Made by a program: the position numbers and the translations under genes | Shown here: piece after piece, positions 1 through 4,902 of the stretch | Numbering within the stretch: position 1 is the first letter of the stretch | Layout of the letters: each line of letters starts with the position of its first letter | The notes under the pieces: model-generated | What the model was told of the DNA's origin: nothing | Seen by the model: the letters and a program-made list of their open reading frames with translations, nothing else | Databases searched by the model: none | Assembly (NCBI GenBank): GCA_021793745.1 | Contig: JAJYSD010000130.1 | Span: 1-5,305, forward strand | Length of the DNA: 5,305 nt | Direction: 5' to 3' | Source: Bacillota bacterium | Lineage (GTDB): Bacteria; Bacillota; Bacilli; Thermoactinomycetales; DSM-44946

Positions 1-263
1 CCGGTAAAGTAGCTGCGGCCGCGGGACAACAACCGGTTCCACATCGCCGAGCTGATCACCAGCTCCCCTTCGCTGCCGATCCGTTCGGCCATCTCCTGGG
101 CGAAGAGCCGATTCAGTTGCAGGTTGTATTTCTTCTCCCGTTCCTGGGTCCAATAAACGGCCAGGGAAGCCACAATGATCAAACTGGAGAGCAACACCAG
201 CAGATAGCGAATGGTCCAGTACTTCAGCAGCGGAACCCGCTTCGGTTCAGTTTTCGTAGACAC
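1..263 (-). CDS. Sensor histidine kinase, N-terminal fragment
   Basis: This is the start of a membrane sensor kinase that should phosphorylate the response regulator encoded just upstream. Only the first 87 residues lie in the window. They comprise a short basic cytoplasmic tail (STKTEPKR), one hydrophobic segment at about residues 19-38 (RYLLVLLSSLIIVASLAVYW), and the beginning of a probable extracytoplasmic sensor region. No HAMP, DHp or ATPase domain is visible because the gene leaves the left edge, so the kinase call rests on context: same strand, immediately downstream of an OmpR-type regulator, with the usual TM-then-sensor layout. The best start is a GTG at 263-261, overlapping the regulator's end by 17 bases, which implies translational coupling. 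A GGAGTGGGG stretch lies about 10-20 bases upstream of it. The stimulus cannot be read from this fragment. Confidence 0.82.
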   Translation of the reverse strand, partial: MSTKTEPKRVPLLKYWTIRYLLVLLSSLIIVASLAVYWTQEREKKYNLQLNRLFAQEMAERIGSEGELVISSAMWNRLLSRGRSYFT

Positions 264-933
264 GGAATTGATACCCCACTCCGCGCAATGTGATAATTTC
301 CCCCTCGGCCTTCGGCCAGTCCTTCAGCGCTTTTCTCAGGCGCTTGACCGCCAGGTCCACCGCCCGGTCGCTCCCCTCGTAATCCCATCCCCACACCCGG
401 TCCAGCAGTTGATCCCGGGAAAACGTCCGGTTGGGATGGCGGGCGAAAAAGGAGAGCAGGGAAAAGTCCCGGGGTGTCAACGTGACCGGTTCGCCCCGGA
501 CATAGACGCGATGGCCATCCAGATCGATCCTCAGGCTGCCGAACTGCACGCTTTCCCCTTCCTGCACCATCGGCCGGGGGCGGCGCAGCACCGCGCGCAC
601 CCGGGCGACGACCTCCTCCGGGGCGAAGGGCTTGGTAATGTAATCGTCGGCTCCGCCATTCAGCCCCGACACCCGCTGGTGCATCTCGCCCAGGGCCGTC
701 AGCAGGATGACGGGACAGGAGCTTCGGCGCCGGATTTCCTTCAACACATCCCATCCGTCCTTCTCCGGAAGCATCACGTCCAGCAGCACGAGGTCCGGCT
801 GAAGCGCTTCAAACCGGTCCAGCGCCTTCTCTCCGTCACAGGCGGTCTCCACCCGAAAGCCGGCCTGGCGGAGATAAGCGGTCAAAACCCGGGAAATGGG
901 AACCTCATCTTCGACCACCAAGACCAATTTCAT
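247..933 (-). CDS. OmpR/PhoB-family response regulator
   Basis: This is a cytoplasmic two-component transcription factor, 228 residues, the normal length for the OmpR/PhoB family. The receiver domain occupies about residues 1-118. It has the acidic pocket E8-D9, the phospho-acceptor D52 in LLDVMLP, T79 in LLTAL and K101 in ITKPF, all intact. The winged-helix DNA-binding domain occupies about 129-228, with the recognition-helix region RAVDLAVKRLRKAL and the typical ending LRGVGYQF. I chose the ATG at 933 because it gives the canonical MKLVLVVEDE beginning and has AAAGGCGG 9 bases upstream. A GTG at 942 would add three residues (MAS) and is possible. The gene overlaps the downstream kinase gene and diverges from dapH. 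The regulon is unknown; nothing here links it functionally to the dap genes. Confidence 0.96.
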   Translation of the reverse strand: MKLVLVVEDEVPISRVLTAYLRQAGFRVETACDGEKALDRFEALQPDLVLLDVMLPEKDGWDVLKEIRRRSSCPVILLTALGEMHQRVSGLNGGADDYITKPFAPEEVVARVRAVLRRPRPMVQEGESVQFGSLRIDLDGHRVYVRGEPVTLTPRDFSLLSFFARHPNRTFSRDQLLDRVWGWDYEGSDRAVDLAVKRLRKALKDWPKAEGEIITLRGVGYQFRVYEN

Positions 934-962
934 CGATGCCACCCGCCTTTCACTCTCCCCCT

Positions 963-968
963 ATTGTA
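963..968 (-). promoter_or_regulatory. Possible -10 box for the two-component operon
   Basis: On the minus strand, TACAAT lies about 30 bases before the regulator's ATG, which would give a leader of about 22 bases carrying the AAAGGCGG ribosome site. I find no good -35 hexamer at 16-18 bases spacing, so this promoter is weak, activator-dependent or not real. Confidence 0.3.
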
Positions 969-1006
969 ACGCGAGGAGTGGACGGACCGCAGGCCCCGTC
1001 ACCGAT

Positions 1007-1034
1007 TTGTCCCCCTTTCCGTCTATGGTATACT
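1007..1034 (+). promoter_or_regulatory. Promoter for dapH (extended -10)
   Basis: TTGTCC (1007-1012, 4 of 6 matches to TTGACA) is followed after 16 bases by TATACT (1029-1034), which carries an extended -10 TG at 1026-1027. This is a plausible sigma-A promoter. Transcription would start near 1041 and leave about 60 bases before the dapH ATG, too short for a lysine riboswitch, and none is seen. Confidence 0.6.
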
Positions 1035-1101
1035 TCACATTGTAGACATCGGAACCCGGCAATCCCTTTGCTTGAAACCACTCGGAAAGGCGGTATTCGT
1101 G

Positions 1102-1812
1102 ATGAAGATGATGGATGCCAACGAAATTATCTCTTACATCCAGAACAGCGAGAAAAAAACGCCGGTCAAGGTTTATATCAAGGGCGATCTGGAGGGAATC
1201 GACTTCGGCCCGGAAGTGAAAACCTTCCTCTCGGACCGCACCGGCGTCGTCTTTGGCGACTGGAAAAAGCTGAAGCCCGTCCTCGATTTCCACAAGGACC
1301 GCATCGAGGAAATGGTGGTGGAAAACGACCGGAACAACTCGGCCATCCCCCTTCTCGATCTGAAAAATATCCCGGCGCGGATTGAACCCGGCGCGATCAT
1401 CCGTGAGCAGGTGGAGATCGGGAAAAACGCGGTGATCATGATGGGCGCGGTGATCAACATCGGTGCCGTCATCGGCGAAGGGACGATGGTGGACATGAAT
1501 GCCGTCATCGGCGGACGGGGCACCATCGGCAAAAACTGCCACATCGGTGCCGGTGCCGTCATTTCCGGGGTGATCGAACCGCCGTCGGCCCAACCGGTGA
1601 TCATCGAAGACGATGTGGTGATCGGGGCCAACGCCGTCATCCTGGAAGGCGTCCGGGTCGGCAAAGGGTCCGTGGTGGCGGCGGGAGCCATCGTCACCGA
1701 CGATGTGCCGGAGAACACCGTGGTCGCCGGAGTCCCGGCGCGGGTCATCAAAAAGATCGACGAGAAAACCCGCTCGAAGACGGAGATCAAGCAGGAACTG
1801 CGCCAGCTTTGA
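1102..1812 (+). CDS. dapH: 2,3,4,5-tetrahydropyridine-2,6-dicarboxylate N-acetyltransferase
   Basis: This cytoplasmic enzyme transfers acetyl from acetyl-CoA to tetrahydrodipicolinate, giving N-acetyl-2-amino-6-oxopimelate, the first committed step of the acetylase branch of diaminopimelate/lysine synthesis. The product is 236 residues, as I recall for Bacillus DapH (YkuQ). The N-terminal helical domain begins [16 protein letters not shown]. From about residue 90 to 216 there is a left-handed beta-helix of hexapeptide repeats (for example [19 protein letters not shown] and [18 protein letters not shown]), ending in the acyltransferase signature [11 protein letters not shown], followed by a charged C-terminal tail. 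The ATG at 1102 has GGAAAGGCGG 8 bases upstream; an in-frame TTG at 1072 is less likely. It is the first gene of a probable operon with the aminotransferase at 2016 and the deacetylase at 3395. Confidence 0.97.
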   Translation: MKMMDANEIISYIQNSEKKTPVKVYIKGDLEGIDFGPEVKTFLSDRTGVVFGDWKKLKPVLDFHKDRIEEMVVENDRNNSAIPLLDLKNIPARIEPGAIIREQVEIGKNAVIMMGAVINIGAVIGEGTMVDMNAVIGGRGTIGKNCHIGAGAVISGVIEPPSAQPVIIEDDVVIGANAVILEGVRVGKGSVVAAGAIVTDDVPENTVVAGVPARVIKKIDEKTRSKTEIKQELRQL

Positions 1813-2015
1813 TTCCCCGTCACCGGATATCCGCACCGGGCCGCAAGGGCCCGAATCCGGACGGGGCCCGAAAGCCGCCGACGACGAGGGGGGCCGGCGC
1901 AGTTTCCCCTCCGACTCCCTGCTTCGACGCGATCCGAAGTCTCCCGGGGCCCGCGAAGGCCCACTTTTGTCATCGGCGACTCGAATTTATCGAAACCGCG
2001 ATCGGGGGAACCGCG
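1813..2015 (+). other. Hairpin-rich gap between dapH and aminotransferase
   Basis: No gene is convincing in these 203 bases, although the aminotransferase frame stays open upstream to 1809. The segment can form a two-tier hairpin: CCGGAT (1823-1828) with ATCCGG (1855-1860), enclosing CGGGCC (1837-1842) with GGCCCG (1848-1853). A second hairpin is CTTCG (1922-1926) with CGAAG (1935-1939), followed by a weak terminator-like hairpin listed separately. The nonamer AACCGCGAT occurs twice, 15 bases apart (1994-2002 and 2009-2017); the second copy includes the first two bases of the start codon. This could be processing, stability or attenuation structure, or simply GC-rich spacer. Confidence 0.4.
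1947..1968 (+). terminator. Weak intrinsic-terminator-like hairpin
   Basis: GGGCC (1947-1951) and GGCCC (1958-1962) form a 5-bp all-GC stem with a 6-base loop, followed by AC and four T. The short stem and short T tract make it a poor or partial terminator. If active, it would lower expression of the two downstream dap genes relative to dapH. Confidence 0.3.
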
Positions 2016-3221
2016 ATGAACGAATGGCAAAGGTTGGACCAACAATACATCCTGCCCACCGTCAACAGGCTGCCCATCGCCATCGAGCGCGGGGAAGGCA
2101 ATTATCTGATCGATACCGACGGGAAGCGATACCTGGACCTGTTCACCGGTTTGGCCGTCAACATCCTGGGACACTCCCACCCGGCCATCCTGAGCGCCCT
2201 GGAGGAGCAGGGGAAAAGGTTTTTGCACATTTCTAATCTCTTCCTCAACCCGCCGGCTATCCGCCTCGCCCGGCGTCTGGTGGAAAACAGCTTCCCCGGC
2301 AAAGTGTATTTCGCCAACTCCGGAGCGGAGGCGACGGAGGCGGCCGTCAAGCTGATCCACAAATGGACCCGGGCCGAGGGGACGGGGAAAGAGGGCATCG
2401 TCGTCCTGAAAAACAGCTTCCACGGACGAACCCTGGGTGCCCTGCGCCTGACGCGCCAGCCCGCGGTCTATCAGGATTATCCCCAGCCCGACTTTCCCGT
2501 CCATGAGGTGGAACCCAACAATACGGAAGAGTTGATCCGGGCGTGTGAGACGCATCAACCCGCCGCCATCCTGGTGGAGCCGATTCTCGGGGCGGGCGGC
2601 GTGCTTCCCCTCAGCGAGGCGTATCTGAAAACGATCGGAAAGCTTTGCAAAACGCATCACCTCCTGTGCTGCATCGATGAAATTCAGACGGGAATGGGCC
2701 GGACCGGCACCCTGTTCGCCTATCAGCAGACCGGCCTGCAACCCGACCTGCTCCTCTTTGCCAAGGGGGTCGGCGGCGGACTCCCCCTGGGAGGGATCAT
2801 CGCCGGCCAGCGGCTCGCCCATCTGTTTCGTCCCGGCGACCACGGCACCACCTTCGCCCCCTCCCCCCTCGGCGCCGCCCTGGGGAACGCGGTCCTCGAC
2901 GTGCTGCTGGAAGAGGGCGGGCTGGAAAAGGGGCGGCAGGCGGCGGAATATCTCTGGCAGCGCCTGCGGGCGCTCCGGCAGAAGCATCCGAATGTGATCC
3001 GCGACATCCGGGGAAAGGGAATGATGATCGGCATTCACACGGGGCGCTCTCCGGAGGAGATCCGCCGGCTGATGCTTGAACTGCTGGAGGAAGGGATCCT
3101 GGTCAACGTGACCGCCCAAACAGTGATCCGCCTCCTTCCTCCTCTGACGCTGACCCGGGAAGAGATCGATCGCTTCGCCGACACCCTTGACGGGTATATC
3201 ACCGCCCGTTTTTCCGGATAA
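2016..3221 (+). CDS. Class III PLP aminotransferase, probable N-acetyl-diaminopimelate aminotransferase (ArgD family)
   Basis: This cytoplasmic PLP enzyme of 401 residues belongs to the acetylornithine/succinyl-DAP aminotransferase group. Visible landmarks are [15 protein letters not shown] (42-56), the cofactor phosphate loop [13 protein letters not shown] (101-113), FHGRTLGAL (135-143), D221 in [12 protein letters not shown] which binds the pyridine nitrogen, the Schiff-base lysine K250 in [15 protein letters not shown], and [10 protein letters not shown] (371-380). After the conserved HGTTF (276-280) it reads APSP where ArgD proteins usually have GGNP. The ATG at 2016 has GGGGGA (2004-2009) 6 bases upstream, and the following residues align with the usual ArgD N-terminus. 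Lying between dapH and the N-acetyl-DAP deacetylase, it is best placed to convert N-acetyl-2-amino-6-oxopimelate and glutamate to N-acetyl-L,L-DAP. In B. subtilis this step is assigned to the class I enzyme PatA. Family membership is secure; substrate is inferred from context. Acetylornithine aminotransferase is the main alternative. Confidence 0.93.
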   Translation: MNEWQRLDQQYILPTVNRLPIAIERGEGNYLIDTDGKRYLDLFTGLAVNILGHSHPAILSALEEQGKRFLHISNLFLNPPAIRLARRLVENSFPGKVYFANSGAEATEAAVKLIHKWTRAEGTGKEGIVVLKNSFHGRTLGALRLTRQPAVYQDYPQPDFPVHEVEPNNTEELIRACETHQPAAILVEPILGAGGVLPLSEAYLKTIGKLCKTHHLLCCIDEIQTGMGRTGTLFAYQQTGLQPDLLLFAKGVGGGLPLGGIIAGQRLAHLFRPGDHGTTFAPSPLGAALGNAVLDVLLEEGGLEKGRQAAEYLWQRLRALRQKHPNVIRDIRGKGMMIGIHTGRSPEEIRRLMLELLEEGILVNVTAQTVIRLLPPLTLTREEIDRFADTLDGYITARFSG

Positions 3222-3224
3222 TTC

Positions 3225-3254
3225 CCTCCGGCCGTCCGACTGCGCAGCCGGAGG
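3225..3254 (+). terminator. GC-rich hairpin after the aminotransferase
   Basis: CCTCCGGC (3225-3232) and GCCGGAGG (3247-3254) form a perfect 8-bp stem with a 14-base loop, three bases after the stop codon. The sequence that follows is only CGCTTCCCTT, so there is no proper T tract. It may protect the mRNA 3' end or pause polymerase rather than terminate efficiently. Confidence 0.35.
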
Positions 3255-3264
3255 CGCTTCCCTT

Positions 3265-3359
3265 CCACGGCGGCGCTGAGACGTGGGATCGGATCAGGGA
3301 GGCTGACCGACCCCTAAAACCCGCCGCTGTCCAAACAGACGCTTCGGCGCCTGCCGTGG
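3265..3359 (+). other. Potential branched RNA structure upstream of dapL
   Basis: The untranslated stretch can fold into a branched element. The closing stem is 3265-3276 (CCACGGCGGCGC) with 3347-3359 (GCGCC, bulged T, GCCGTGG), 12 bp. Inside it, 3285-3313 forms an 11-bp hairpin with two bulged A residues and a GGAGG loop (TCAG/CTGA, TCGG/CCGA, GGG/CCC). A small hairpin CTGT (3327-3330) with ACAG (3335-3338) follows. The 3' side ends about 17 bases before the dapL ribosome site. No known riboswitch class is recognised, and high GC content alone gives many chance pairings. Confidence 0.4.
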
Positions 3360-3394
3360 GGAGATCCAATCAGCTGAAGGAAAGGATGCCGGCC

Positions 3395-4528
3395 ATGACC
3401 ACGACGCTCAATCCCTTTGTGGCTCTGCGGCGCCAATTGCATCAAATCCCCGAACCGGGATTTGCCGAGGTGAAAACCCAGCGGAGGATCCTGGATTACC
3501 TGGCCACGCTGCCCGGCGAACGGATGGAGATCCAAACCTGGAAAACGGGGATCCTCGTCCATATCCCGGGAAACAATCCCTCCCGACGCATCGGGTACCG
3601 GGCGGACATGGACGGACTGCCGGTGGAAGAGGAGACCACCCTCCCCTTTCGCTCCACCCATCCGGGCTGGATGCACGCCTGCGGACACGATTTCCACATG
3701 GCCATCGCCCTGGGGGTCCTCACCCATTTCGTCCACCATCCCATCGACGACGACCTTCTCTTCGTCTTCCAGCCGGCGGAGGAAGGGCCCGGCGGAGCCA
3801 AGCCCCTCCTGGAGAGCGATATCTTCAACACCCGGAGACCGGACCTGATGCTGGCCCTCCACATCGCGCCGGAATATCCCGTGGGAACCATCGCCGTCAA
3901 ACCGGGGATTCTGTTCGCCAACACCTCCGAGCTGTACATCGACCTGGTCGGGCGGGGCGGGCACGCGGCCATGCCCCACTTGGCGAACGACATGGTGATC
4001 GCCGCCTCCCAACTGGCCATCCAACTGCAGAGCATCGTCTCCCGCAACGTGGATCCGCAGGAGTCGGCCATCCTGACCATCGGAAAGCTGCAGGCCGGCA
4101 CCCGGCAGAACGTCATCGCCGGCAAGGCCCGGCTGGAAGGGACGATCCGCACCCTCTCCCCGGAAACGATGCGGAAGGTCAAGGAACGGATCGGGGCGAT
4201 GGTGCGGGGAATCGGCGAGGCCTTCGATTGTCAGACGGCCATCGACTGGGGAGCGGGCTACTGTCAGGTGTACAACGACGTGGCCCTGACCCGGGAATTC
4301 ATGGACTGGACCCGCACCACCGAGGTTCGGCTGGTCGAATGCCGGGAGCAGATGACCGGCGAAGATTTCGGCTACTTCCTGCGGGAGATCCCCGGATTCA
4401 TGTTCTGGCTGGGGGTGGACACCCCCTACGGGCTCCACCATCCCCGGATCGAGCCGAAGGAAGAGGCGATCGAGGTGGCCATCCGGCTGGTCACCCGTTA
4501 CATCGAATGGAAGTCGCGGCAGGGATGA
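3395..4528 (+). CDS. dapL: N-acetyldiaminopimelate deacetylase (M20 family)
   Basis: This cytoplasmic metal-dependent hydrolase (YkuR/DapEL type) removes acetate from N-acetyl-L,L-DAP to give L,L-diaminopimelate, completing the acetylase branch. The 377-residue product matches the family length of about 370-375. M20D landmarks are [13 protein letters not shown] (11-23), D71 and D73 in [14 protein letters not shown]96 and H98 in [10 protein letters not shown]129-E130 in [11 protein letters not shown]156 in LALHIAPE, the dimerisation-domain motif [10 protein letters not shown] (187-195 region), TGEDFGYFL (321-329) and the C-terminal metal histidine region GLHHPRIEP (346-354). Nothing essential appears missing. 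I chose ATG 3395 because it places [10 protein letters not shown] at the usual distance from the N-terminus and has AAAGG 9 bases upstream. ATG 3386 and GTG 3356 are in-frame alternatives. The symbol dapL follows Bacillus usage for ykuR and must not be confused with the LL-DAP aminotransferase that shares the name. Confidence 0.93.
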   Translation: MTTTLNPFVALRRQLHQIPEPGFAEVKTQRRILDYLATLPGERMEIQTWKTGILVHIPGNNPSRRIGYRADMDGLPVEEETTLPFRSTHPGWMHACGHDFHMAIALGVLTHFVHHPIDDDLLFVFQPAEEGPGGAKPLLESDIFNTRRPDLMLALHIAPEYPVGTIAVKPGILFANTSELYIDLVGRGGHAAMPHLANDMVIAASQLAIQLQSIVSRNVDPQESAILTIGKLQAGTRQNVIAGKARLEGTIRTLSPETMRKVKERIGAMVRGIGEAFDCQTAIDWGAGYCQVYNDVALTREFMDWTRTTEVRLVECREQMTGEDFGYFLREIPGFMFWLGVDTPYGLHHPRIEPKEEAIEVAIRLVTRYIEWKSRQG

Positions 4529-4567
4529 GGGCATTCCCGCTGCCGGGTACCCACTTCTTGGAGAGAA

Positions 4568-4596
4568 TTGCCTTTCACCCGAAATTGGCGTATAAT
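4568..4596 (+). promoter_or_regulatory. Sigma-A promoter of the Cfr-like gene leader
   Basis: TTGCCT (4568-4573) is separated by exactly 17 bases from a perfect TATAAT (4591-4596). Transcription should start near 4603-4605, about 300 bases before the methyltransferase ATG. It is the strongest-looking promoter in the window, which fits a constitutively transcribed leader controlled by termination. Confidence 0.78.
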
Positions 4597-4604
4597 AACA
4601 ATCA

Positions 4605-4709
4605 GTATAAAGCGAGGGGGTTGTGAAGAGCATGTTCCATGTTTTCGCTCAGCATCAATGGCATAGCGAAAACATACCGGCGCTCTTCACCACCTGCTTG
4701 TCTTTATAC
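4605..4709 (+). other. Leader hairpin, nested stems across the leader ORF
   Basis: The stems are nested. GTATAAAG (4605-4612) pairs with CTTTATAC (4702-4709). CGAG (4613-4616) pairs with CTTG (4697-4700), including a G-U pair. GGGT (4618-4621) pairs with ACCT (4692-4695), including a G-U pair. GTGAAGAGC (4623-4631) pairs with GCTCTTCAC (4682-4690). After an internal loop, ATGTTTTCGCT (4639-4649) pairs with AGCGAAAACAT (4665-4675), with a loop at 4650-4664. The 5' side holds the leader ORF's ribosome site and first nine codons; the 3' side holds the strand that can act as antiterminator. This is far too regular to be chance. Confidence 0.85.
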
Positions 4710-4715
4710 GAGTAA
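4623..4715 (+). CDS. Putative leader peptide of the Cfr-like gene (30 aa)
   Basis: A short ORF begins at GTG 4623, with GAGG (4614-4617) 5 bases upstream inside a GAGGGGG run, and ends at TAA 4713-4715. The peptide starts MKSMFHVFAQHQWHSENIPA and continues LFTTCLSLYE. An ATG at 4632 gives a 27-residue version, with the G run 11 bases upstream. It starts about 20 bases into the predicted transcript and spans the leader hairpin almost completely, so translation must open that hairpin. I do not recognise the peptide as a known leader. Ala9 would be the penultimate residue if Gln10 (codon 4650-4652) were in the P site, a context known to favour arrest by chloramphenicol or linezolid. A ribosome there would cover the 5' strands and leave 4672-4684 free. 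Its role as a drug sensor is inferred. Confidence 0.6.
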   Translation: MKSMFHVFAQHQWHSENIPALFTTCLSLYE

Positions 4716-4755
4716 AATCCATCAACCAGCACAGGCAGCAAAGGCACCGGTATGT
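4672..4755 (+). promoter_or_regulatory. Antiterminator pairing, leader strand with terminator 1
   Basis: ACATACCGG (4672-4680) is perfectly complementary to CCGGTATGT (4747-4755). After one C-A mismatch, GCT (4682-4684) pairs with GGC (4743-4745) using one G-U pair. The resulting 12-bp helix takes the whole 5' arm and the loop of terminator 1. In the default fold, 4672-4675 and 4682-4684 are locked in the leader hairpin, so the two states exclude each other. Confidence 0.68.
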
Positions 4756-4769
4756 CCGGCGCCTTTTTT
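4743..4769 (+). terminator. Intrinsic terminator 1 in the leader
   Basis: GGCACCGG (4743-4750) and CCGGCGCC (4756-4763) form an 8-position stem with one A-C mismatch and loop TATGT, followed by six T (4764-4769). AAA before the stem can pair with the first three T. Termination here would release a transcript of about 165 bases before the methyltransferase gene. Confidence 0.85.
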
Positions 4770-4773
4770 CATG

Positions 4774-4787
4774 GAACAGCGCTGTTC
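4774..4787. repeat. 14-base perfect palindrome between the terminators
   Basis: GAACAGCGCTGTTC is fully self-complementary and can form a 5-bp hairpin with loop GCGC. It lies in the segment that would be looped out if terminator 1's 3' arm pairs with terminator 2's 5' arm, and would compact that loop. It could also be an operator for an unknown dimeric regulator; nothing supports that further. Confidence 0.5.
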
Positions 4788-4803
4788 GGTTCAGCGTCTC
4801 TTT

Positions 4804-4828
4804 GGCGCCGGTTACCCGGCGCCTTTTT
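4804..4828 (+). terminator. Intrinsic terminator 2 in the leader
   Basis: GGCGCCGG (4804-4811) and CCGGCGCC (4816-4823) make a perfect 8-bp GC stem with tetraloop TTAC and five T (4824-4828). It lies 74 bases before the methyltransferase ATG and would stop transcripts that leak past terminator 1. Its 5' arm is also complementary to terminator 1's 3' arm (4756-4763) and to leader bases 4676-4684, ending in one G-U pair. Confidence 0.88.
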
Positions 4829-4841
4829 CGTTGGAAACCTT

Positions 4842-4898
4842 TTCCCTTCCCGAGGGGCGCCGGGTCCGCCGTGCCTTTGGTGCCTCTCGAGGAGGGAA
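4842..4898 (+). promoter_or_regulatory. Hairpin sequestering the methyltransferase Shine-Dalgarno
   Basis: The inner stem 4851-4861 (CGAGGGGCGCC) pairs with 4879-4889 (GGTGCCTCTCG), 11 bp with two G-U pairs. After one C-A mismatch the helix continues with 4842-4849 (TTCCCTTC) against 4891-4898 (GGAGGGAA), 8 bp with one G-U. The Shine-Dalgarno AGGAGGG (4890-4896) is thus inside the helix. Within the 5' strand, 4856-4863 is GGCGCCGG, identical to terminator 2's 5' arm, so terminator 2's 3' arm can invade and open the hairpin. A small hairpin GGAAA/TTTCC (4833-4837 with 4841-4845) could hold part of the anti-Shine-Dalgarno strand in the open state. Confidence 0.72.
4890..4896 (+). promoter_or_regulatory. 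Strong ribosome binding site of the Cfr-like gene
   Basis: AGGAGGG lies 6 bases before ATG 4903. This near-perfect site fixes the start codon. It is worth noting because it lies within the sequestering hairpin at 4842-4898. Confidence 0.9.
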
Positions 4899-4902
4899 CG
4901 AT

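Larger units (their letters stand above)
4603..4902 (+). promoter_or_regulatory. Long attenuator leader of the Cfr-like gene
   Basis: This stretch between promoter and gene holds, in order, a leader ORF folded into a long hairpin, intrinsic terminator 1, a 14-base palindrome, intrinsic terminator 2, and a hairpin burying the Shine-Dalgarno. Parts of these can swap partners. The segment ACCGGCGCT (4676-4684), the octamer GGCGCCGG (4804-4811 and 4856-4863, plus the near copy GGCACCGG at 4743-4750) and its complement CCGGCGCC (4756-4763 and 4816-4823) are the exchangeable units. The arrangement resembles ribosome-mediated attenuators of erm genes. All pairings are read by eye; no energies were computed. 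Confidence 0.75.

Noticed and set aside
1967..1995. TTGTCA as a -35 box for a separate aminotransferase promoter.
   Set aside because: No acceptable -10 hexamer lies 16-18 bases downstream.
2002..2015. T-box-like sequence TCGGGGGAACCGCG before the aminotransferase.
   Set aside because: It resembles the T-box consensus in part, but there is no stem I with specifier loop and no following terminator; it is the ribosome site running into the start codon.
1173..3119. A 648-codon open frame on the minus strand across dapH and the aminotransferase.
   Set aside because: It lies opposite two clearly conserved genes, its translation shows no recognisable domain, and GC-rich codon use routinely leaves such antisense frames open.
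3276..3281. CTGAGA as part of a TPP riboswitch before dapL.
   Set aside because: The remaining conserved TPP elements and the expected stem arrangement are missing, and the gene has no link to thiamine.
3356..3394. Upstream GTG start for the deacetylase, adding 13 residues.
   Set aside because: It has no good ribosome site, overlaps the end of the 3347-3359 stem strand, and makes the N-terminus longer than the family norm.
4603..4770. A stand-alone small RNA such as 6S RNA.
   Set aside because: 6S RNA pairs its 5' and 3' ends around a central bubble; here the long hairpin closes at 4709 and a separate terminator follows. The ORF and antiterminator complementarity favour a leader, though a stable released leader RNA is not excluded.
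4774..4787. GAACAGCGCTGTTC as a LexA/DinR operator.
   Set aside because: The Bacillus box is GAAC-N4-GTTC; here the spacing is six, and the site is about 170 bases downstream of the transcription start.
4771..4902. The methyltransferase frame is open upstream to an ATG at 4771, which would add 44 residues.
   Set aside because: The ATG follows a T tract with no ribosome site, the extra sequence spans terminator 2, and AGGAGGG before ATG 4903 plus Cfr-like N-terminal residues mark the true start.
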